NCBI RefSeq assembly: GCF_003945595.2 | Contig: NW_024104452.1 | Span: forward strand, 124,001 to 188,000 | Source of the DNA: Pipra filicauda | Lineage: Eukaryota > Chordata > Aves > Passeriformes > Pipridae | Direction of reading: 5' to 3' | Length of the DNA: 64,000 bases | In this document: piece after piece, positions 57,539 through 64,000 of the stretch | Numbering within the stretch: the first letter of the stretch is position 1 | How the letters are laid out: each line of letters opens with the position of its first letter | The notes under the pieces: model-generated | Seen by the model: the letters and a program-made list of their open reading frames with translations, nothing else | What the model was told of the DNA's origin: nothing | Databases searched by the model: none | Made by a program: the position numbers and the translations under genes

Positions 57539-58079
57539 CTGCAAAAGGGAAATGAAACCATCAAGGCAAATTTCCAGCATCTGTGATTTCCATATACATC
57601 AGTTGTTTATTTAAGGTCACTCAGAGATCAAAATTTTCTCATCGGGATTCTCATAATTTCATATACCAAGATAGTACTTACGCATTTTCTTACATGAGAA
57701 AAGGGAAGAGGGTTGAAAATTGTCCCTGCACCTTGATATGTTAAGGAGAAATAAAACATAGTAATTATTTTATAGGCAGTCAGAAGCACCAGTTCAGAAA
57801 TAAAATTCTTAGAGCAGTTTAAAAACAGCTTGAGGGGGAAGAAGTTATATATATAGTTTATATGTCAAACTTTATAGCTTTGCCTTAGTAAGAAAATACT
57901 GTCTCCCCATTCATTATTCTCCTTTGCTTTACTCTTGTCTCTGCTTTTCTGAAGAAAAAAAAATCGTGTTGGAAACAGGTTGCAAATTAGCATTGTGGTT
58001 TTTATGATAGGAAAGCAGCCATTCTCCCCCTACTGTTTTCAAAGGTGGTAAGAAAACTATAAAAGCATGGGTTGGATTT

Positions 58080-58165
58080 GGGGGGGGGGTTGTGCTGTTT
58101 GTTTGTTTTGGTTTGGTTTTTTTGTTCCTTTTTTTTGCCCTTTTTTTTTTTGTCTTGTATTTTGT
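58080..58165. repeat. G10 run and T/GT-rich low-complexity tract
   Basis: Ten G at 58,080-58,089, then GTTTGTTTG, GGTTTGG and long T runs up to about 58,165. Strongly strand-asymmetric; the GABPA pre-mRNA would carry the A/C-rich complement. Confidence 0.85.
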
Positions 58166-59819
58166 TGTTCGTACTTTTGTTATAGTTCATATGCTGGCAA
58201 AGCTAGATCTTTGCCTTCATTTACAACTACAAGTGACTTCTCTAATTACAAATACTTTTTATATCGTGTGACAAAAGAATTATCAGACTGGGCAGAAATG
58301 CAGTAAGATAAAGTCTACATGACCCACTGCACCCCAGAGATGTTATAAAACTTTAGGTCGCACTAATAAAACAGAAGCTAGAATTGTGCAGTTTTGTTGC
58401 TGTCCTTGTTTCACTGGAGGCATTAACAGAATGCCTGTCACATTTCTCATTAACCAAAACTAAGTGGCTGGGATGTAACTTGGATTTGATGCGTTTAAGA
58501 AGCTTGTGATAAATTTGGAAAAAAAACCCCAAAATCCAGCCCAACCAACCAACACAAATCGCACAATTTAACTGCCTCGAAACCATCACCCAAATGTGGC
58601 ACAAATTAACCCAGATTTCTTGACTGTCTAAGACTCAATCCTCTGAGTGACATGTTTATAAAGGAAAGATGATCCTCGTTCACTGGAAAAACTGAGTCAA
58701 TTACACGGGCAAGTCTGTAAAATGTGGCCACGGCATGTCAAGTGCCAGTGTCCATAATTGTTTTAAAGTCAGCATTTACATTTATTGTACAATCCTGTAC
58801 AATAATGCCTGTCTCAAAATAACGTAGAAAAATGCTTTACAGAGCTGAATATACTTCAAATTATTTAGTCTGCATTACTGATATTATCAGAAAGGAAAAG
58901 GACCCCAAGAAATCAGATGACATTTATGTGAAGGCCCAGAACAATGCAAGATTCCCATATCTCAGGCTAGAAACACTCAAGTTGAAATCAAGGCAATGTG
59001 GCAAGAGGATATTTTCAATATTATGCTGAAGGTGTTTCTGATTACAGCATTTGCTTATTCAAAAATATAGAAAGCTAAAAATAAATACCCATGCAAGTTT
59101 ACAAAGCCTTAGTTACTGGAACGTTCCAAGACACATGAAAATGTTGTTTCAGAAGAATACAGAGGACGAATTACTTTCCTTGAGTCTCACTTCCCTACTG
59201 GATAACTAAGTAGATGCTGATTTTTAGAAAATTTACCAAGGTACATGTAACAAAAAAAGCTGCTCTTCCCCTTCTCCCCCTGCCCTAATTTCTATATTGG
59301 CTGCTTTCCCTACAGCTGGGCAGAAGAGCCAGCACGTTTCTCAATAATAGCAACATCATTTTCTGTATTAACCAACAACTGACACAGTGATTTCAGTACA
59401 TTAGCAAACAAAACACATCACTGCTTAATACAACATTAGCTTGGCAACAATGTTTATCATGGGAGTAGCAAGAGCCATTAAATATCCTTTCAGACATTTA
59501 GGTGTTAGAAAACACGTCAATATTGATGCAGCTGCCAAAATGGCAACACTTTGAGGAATGTGATTTCTGTAATTTTGTGACTAAAATATAAACACAAAAC
59601 TTCTCTAATAGTGATTTATGCAAATGATTGTGCAGACATCCCTTTAATATCCCAGGGATAAGAACATTATTCTGAAGTTCTTCATCTGCCTTCGAGATCT
59701 TCTGCAGAGTTTGCTGACAGAACCCAAAAAACATTAGCACAGTTTAAATGATTTTTATGTTCCAGAATGTTTTCATACATGCCTTCAGTACACAAACTCA
59801 TAGATACACAAAACCAGGT

Positions 59820-59943
59820 TGAAAACACGGGAATGGTACTGCAACAATACAGGCTGGGCAGCAGCTGTACTGGGAAGGTTCTGCTTTGGGCAGGAGGTTG
59901 GTCCAGGGACCTCCTGAGGCCCTTCCAACCCAAGGGATTCTTG
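59820..59943 (+). mobile_element. CR1 LINE 3' end fragment
   Basis: AGGCTGGGCAGCAGCTGTAC, then GCTTTGGGCAGGAGGTTGG, TCCAGGGACCTCCTGAGGCC, CTTCCAACCCAAGGGATTC. This is the CR1 3'UTR with a GGATTCTTG end. Opposite to GABPA, inside its last intron. Confidence 0.85.
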
Positions 59944-59984
59944 AAAAAATTAACATTCTAATTTAATATATAAATAATGCAAGA

Positions 59985-60270
59985 ACAGCCACACAGGGCC
60001 AGACTAAAGATCCATCTAGAACAGGAATAGACTCCAAACAGACCAAAACATGACACCTAAGGAAAACCAAGAGAGTAAATATATATCAATGTTCTTCCTT
60101 GCTTTCAATGAGCTGAGGCTCAGGAATTCTTAGAAGTTGCATCTTTCCACACCTAACATCCTCCAAAATATTTCCTTTTCATTAATTTTTCCCCTTGCCT
60201 CTCAAACACATAAAATAATTTTGGCATCCACAATATTGTGCCCAAGGAAATTCCAAGACAAAAGAAAGGG
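59985..60270 (-). mobile_element. Ancient CR1-type 3' region
   Basis: Starts AGCCACACAGGGCCAGACTA, AAGATCCATCTAGAACAGG, the reverse complement of the old CR1 3' end. Further blocks (GAAGTTGCATCTTTCCAC, ACATCCTCC, TTTTGGCATCCACAATATTG, TGCCCAAGGAAATTCCAAG) follow the same family in order. Heavily diverged. Shared family with other sauropsids, so probably an old insertion. Confidence 0.6.
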
Positions 60271-61376
60271 TATAGGTAAGCTGTGTATCTGGTGCCTGCC
60301 AGATGTTAATTAAATCCTCCCTACAAGACTAAGAAAGGCAGAATATGGTAACTTTACCATCATTTCTTACAGAGGTTATTTTTTAAGTAGAAATTGATTT
60401 TTTTTAAACAATGCTAGAGGCGTTTACTTAAAAAAATACCCTCAAAACCCAATGACAAAAAGCAGTCAAAAGTGAAAACGCTGAAGAGCAAATCACAGAT
60501 CTCAGACTTCAGTCAACATGCAACTTCACTCATATAAAAAGAATTCCTAAAACTGCTTAAATAATTTGCAGGATTAGGCAATAAACACCTTTCTTGAAAA
60601 CAAATCAGGAGAAATATATTTAACCATATCACAACAAGAAATCAGAAGTTCACTCTTAATGATTTCAGGGAATTTGGATGAAGTTTCAAATGCTTCCAGA
60701 GACCAAAATAATCAGGGAAAAGAAGTCTAAAATTCAGGTACTTGCACTATTCCCCCTCCTGGAGTACATCCCCTACAGTGATTCAGTAATACAGGTCCCT
60801 TTTACCAATGTCAAACTACAAAATCACACTGGAATGAAGACACTGAAACCTTTCCATTTCTTCAGATGAGGAAAGTTCACTGTGATGCTGAATCGCAGCT
60901 TTTGAAACTTACCTGTCACCTGCACTTTTCAGTTTAACACCCTCACAATAAGAACAATGAAAGGGATCAATGAATATGTGAAGTCAGAAAAGGCTGTTAT
61001 GTACTAACAATTACATAATTACAGGAAAGTATCTGCTTTATTCCGTAACAAGAGCAAGAGGAACGAGAACAGTAAAACATAAAAAATAATAATGCCCACA
61101 TTTCTCTTTCTTTCACCAATAATCAATATTGTTTGGCATGCTACTAAGAGCATAAATGCTGAAGATAGAGAAAAAAACCAACATATTTCTGAAAGTGAGC
61201 CACCCAAATTAGCAATCTTGAAGCAAGTCTATTTTCTTTTAATCTGATGGGAAGAACTAGCTTCAGAAGATTTATTTATTCCTTTATTAAAAACGCTGCA
61301 AGTCTTGCACTATGACAGTCAAAGATGAAGCAGCCAAATGAAAGCAAATCATATCTGAGTCCCTGAAGTTTCTTAC

Positions 61377-61569
61377 CTCAAGGCCCGACTAAGCTTCTCG
61401 TAGTTCATCGTGGGCTTGTTTTTGCGCTGTCCCCACTTTTGTGCAACCAGCTCAGGTTGATTCAATTTAAACTCTCCTTCGTCCCCAACCCAAGAGATAC
61501 AGTCCCGAGCGTCTTTGTCAGTGAGAAGTTCTAACAAAAACTGCCACAGCTGGATCTGCCCATTGTTCC
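61377..61569 (-). CDS. GABPA: GABPA penultimate coding exon (ETS domain N-terminal half)
   Basis: 193 bp between a TATTTCAACAG acceptor and a GTAAGA donor (- strand). It starts with GG, completing a Gly codon, then encodes [63 protein letters not shown] and the first two bases of Arg. This is the classic ETS signature: [11 protein letters not shown] helix 1, the W-G-E-F-KL block, [24 protein letters not shown] with the recognition helix. The two Arg of RALR that read the GGA core are both present, the second split by the intron. Corresponds to about residues 315-379. Appears identical to human over the ETS part. Confidence 0.98.
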
Positions 61570-62939
61570 CTGTTGAAATAGGAGCAACAAGATCCATTTC
61601 AACTTGTCTTTTTTTTATGTTCCCCTCACAGATAAAAATTTTCAACCAACATATTTAAGCAGAACAACACAGAATATAGGACGGAAGGAAAACCTGCACT
61701 TAATTAATCTCTTCTAATGATTCTTTTGCAAACATTTTCCTGGAAAGTCACCAGTATCCATCTATTAAAAAACTGATGAATTCAGGAAAAAGTTAATAAA
61801 AATTTTTCATAAATCTGTCCCTAGAATTTAAAAGAAAATCCCAAAAAAACCTCCACTGAACAAAATCACACAACAAAAACCTCCACAAAACAAAATTTAG
61901 ACACATATTTATCTCTAAAATAGAACAGATTTAGCAAGAGCTGCTTATTCTTCTTCACACATTCCTCTTCTATAATAGAAGCTGTTTTTTTAAAAAGTAA
62001 TTTGGTCTCCAATTTTCAACATGAAATATTAAAAATACAAAAGAAACTCCCAAACTTAGCTTCCATCAACATCTTTCACATCCAATCATTAAGATTTCTT
62101 TCTAACTCAAGGACCTGTAGTAAAATTCCTAAATTCTCAATGAGATAAGGAGAGCAGACCTGATGACTAAGGAGAGAAATACAAAGTATTCCCTGCTAAT
62201 GTCAGCCAATAAAATCTTGGCCTAAGAATTCTGAATGACATAATTATAGACTTTTATGGAAAATCTGAAACAAACAAAAACTAAAGGAGAGGAAAGGATT
62301 TAACAGAAAAGTTCAGAACAGTGGAGAGAAACAAAACAAAAATGACAGCAAGAAAAAATAAGGTAAAGAAATTAAGATCTGTTAGTAATAATGAAAAATT
62401 ATGGAACAAGTAACAGTAATTCCAAAAATAAACTGCAGATTTAGTGTGCAGTTTTCCAGATGTGCATTCTTTTAATTAAACAAGAAATATGAAACTTGCT
62501 AAATTTTGAAGCCACCAAACTGGGGGGGAACAGAGGAGAAGGGGAACAAGTAGAGCAAGTACCAGTTAGGCCGGGTTTCTACAACATACAGTTTATTTTT
62601 GTCCCCTTTCTGCAAATGGAAAGAAGTTAAAAGCTTGAAGAAAAGCTATGCAGCGGTTTCAGAGGACAGACTGTTAAAGGATGGGGAAAAGAAACCATTT
62701 CATGCATTTTATTTACTGCAGCACTGAAAAACTGCAGCACCACATTAACATGGTGCTTGTGTGAGCTGACCAACCTGCCAGGGCTGCACGTGCTTACCAC
62801 GCATTTTGTTCCTCTCCTACCACACGGACTCCTACAAACCTTACATTTGGTGCAACAAAGATGTGTTCCACCAAACTGTAGTTCAAATTAATGAGTTAGT
62901 GTTCGCTGCATTTGCATGTAAAAATAATAGAGACGGTAC
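61570..62939 (-). other. GABPA: GABPA intron
   Basis: About 1.4 kb, phase 1, from a GTACCG donor (62,939 downward) to TTTCAACAG. AT-rich with no dispersed repeat or gene recognised. Confidence 0.9.
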
Positions 62940-63080
62940 CTGTTCTGTTCCCAGGGGAACTCCTGTCTTCCCCAGAGATCCTTGGAGCTCTCTGCACTTT
63001 GGCTGCCTTTGCACTGCTGTTTATCACTTTAATGGTGGTCGGGGTAGCAGGTTGTACAGACGCTGGAATAATCTGCACAG
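62940..63080 (-). CDS. GABPA: GABPA coding exon, linker between pointed and ETS domains
   Basis: 141 bp between the TGCTCCACAG acceptor (- strand) and a GTACCG donor. It starts with CT completing a Pro codon, then encodes VQIIPASVQPATPTTIK, VINSSAKAAKVQRAPRISG, EDRSSPGNRT and the first base of Gly. This is the Ser/Thr/Pro- and basic-rich linker between the pointed (PNT) domain and the ETS domain, about residues 268-314. Length is divisible by three with phase 1 on both sides, and the donor is weak at +4 to +6 (CCG). One residue (Pro in SVQPAT) differs from human Ser as I recall. Confidence 0.96.
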
Positions 63081-64000
63081 CTGTGGAGCAGAGAACGTTG
63101 CAGAACATCAATTATAAATCGCACAGAAGCACATATATTTTATTTATTACCTGTATTATCAAAACATCTAGAAGCTTGGGTTTTTTTTCCTTTGCTAAAA
63201 AGGCACACCGCATAAGTCACAGTGCTAAGCATAATTTAAAGAGTTTTTATCTCTTACAGTGAAAACTGTAGTTTTAGATTCGTTGTAGAAGTGTCACATT
63301 ACAGATAAAACATCAGCTTTATTTTACTATCATGTGTATTAATGTTTCCATAAAAAAACCTCGAACTCCCTCATGTCTTTGTTTTCATCTTTATGCTGTT
63401 CCCACATGATCTGCCCTAATGCCCGTTTCTCTACAGTCACTGTACCACCCTCCAAACCTGGTATTCAAACAGTAAACACCCTTCTATTGCCATGGAGGAG
63501 GATCCAAATGCCCTACTCGAGCTGGCTTCAACCAGACACAACCCCAGGACGTAACACACAGTCTGTCTATTTAATTTAAGCTGCTTACAAGTCTTCTGAA
63601 AATTGATTCATTTTAATAATTGACGGCACTTTTTCAGTTGAAAGAATGAGCTTCAAATAACAAATAACTTCAAATACATTAAAGTTTCTTTAATGTATTA
63701 TTTCTAGTACTGGTTTATAAGTAAGTTTTCCCTTCCACACGCTCCTTCAGATTTTGGAAATCCCTTTTTTTTTTTTAAATTAATACTTTGATATATCTGT
63801 TCATTAATGCAATATATAACCTAAAACCCCAGAATAACTAAAAACCTCAAATATGTATCCTAGACAGCTTATTTCAAGTGGATGGAAAATCTACCATCCC
63901 AAAAGAAAGTTATAATCTTCCACAGTTCAGGTTATACACCACCTTTCAGTCACTAACAAAACATAGAGAAACTCAACATTATGTTTGGAAGTTTAAAATA
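63081..64000 (-). other. GABPA: GABPA intron, partial
   Basis: Intron upstream (in gene sense) of the linker exon, running out of the window. No pointed-domain exon was found on the - strand here. AT-rich; no repeat recognised. Confidence 0.85.

Larger units (their letters stand above)
57539..61376 (-). other. GABPA: GABPA intron before the last exon
   Basis: About 3.8 kb, phase 2, splitting the second recognition-helix Arg codon (AG|G). It runs on the - strand from the GTAAGA donor (61,376 downward) to the TTTTGCAG acceptor. It contains a CR1 fragment, an ancient CR1 and a G10/T-rich low-complexity stretch. No other gene seen. Confidence 0.9.

Noticed and set aside
63081..64000. Search for the GABPA pointed-domain exon
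   Set aside because: No sequence on the - strand here encodes the residues expected before (P)VQIIPASVQ; the exon lies beyond the window.

Overview
This is vertebrate nuclear DNA, almost certainly from a bird. It holds the 3' ends of two convergent genes: APP (amyloid-beta precursor protein) on the + strand and GABPA (GA-binding protein alpha, an ETS transcription factor) on the - strand. The coding sequence is short exons with GT/AG junctions inside large introns. The dispersed repeats are mainly CR1 LINE 3' ends of avian type, with older amniote CR1 copies, two MIR-like SINEs and fragments of an avian-type LTR. The same APP-GABPA tail-to-tail order is known from human chromosome 21. There are no bacterial operons, CRISPR arrays or tRNA/rRNA genes.

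Layout. 1-23,797: the last four APP exons (APP770 numbering 15-18; 54, 101, 147 and 102 coding bp), separated by introns of about 9.8, 3.0 and 6.4 kb, then a 3'UTR of about 1.16 kb with two poly(A) signals whose sequence context resembles the human pair, plus one extra early AATAAA. 23,798-about 54,790: an intergenic spacer of about 31 kb with no recognisable gene; it carries most of the CR1 copies, the LTR fragments, a few CpG-rich patches and long AT-rich unannotated stretches. About 54,790-57,309: the probable GABPA 3'UTR. 57,310-63,080: the last three GABPA coding exons (229, 193 and 141 bp, on the - strand), covering about the last 186 residues with the whole ETS domain. 63,081-64,000: the next GABPA intron, which runs off the window.

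How the parts work. The APP exons encode the juxtamembrane stretch, the complete amyloid-beta peptide (42/42 identical to the human peptide as I know it), the transmembrane segment, and the cytoplasmic tail with its caspase site, TPEE motif and YENPTY motif. Exon 15 can be skipped in frame, which in mammals gives L-APP and creates a chondroitin-sulfate site. The APP 3'UTR retains a miR-101 seed match and a recognisable 29-nt stability element. The GABPA exons encode the linker after the pointed domain and the DNA-binding ETS domain.

Limits. I saw no undescribed biological system. The most useful non-trivial observations are an AATAAA only 171 nt after the APP stop codon, which would remove the 29-nt element; the apparent loss of the human APP 3'UTR G-quadruplex and of a miR-17-family seed; a symmetric, weak-donor GABPA exon; and a broken LTR structure next to a CR1 copy. 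All comparisons with human sequence are from memory and need alignment.
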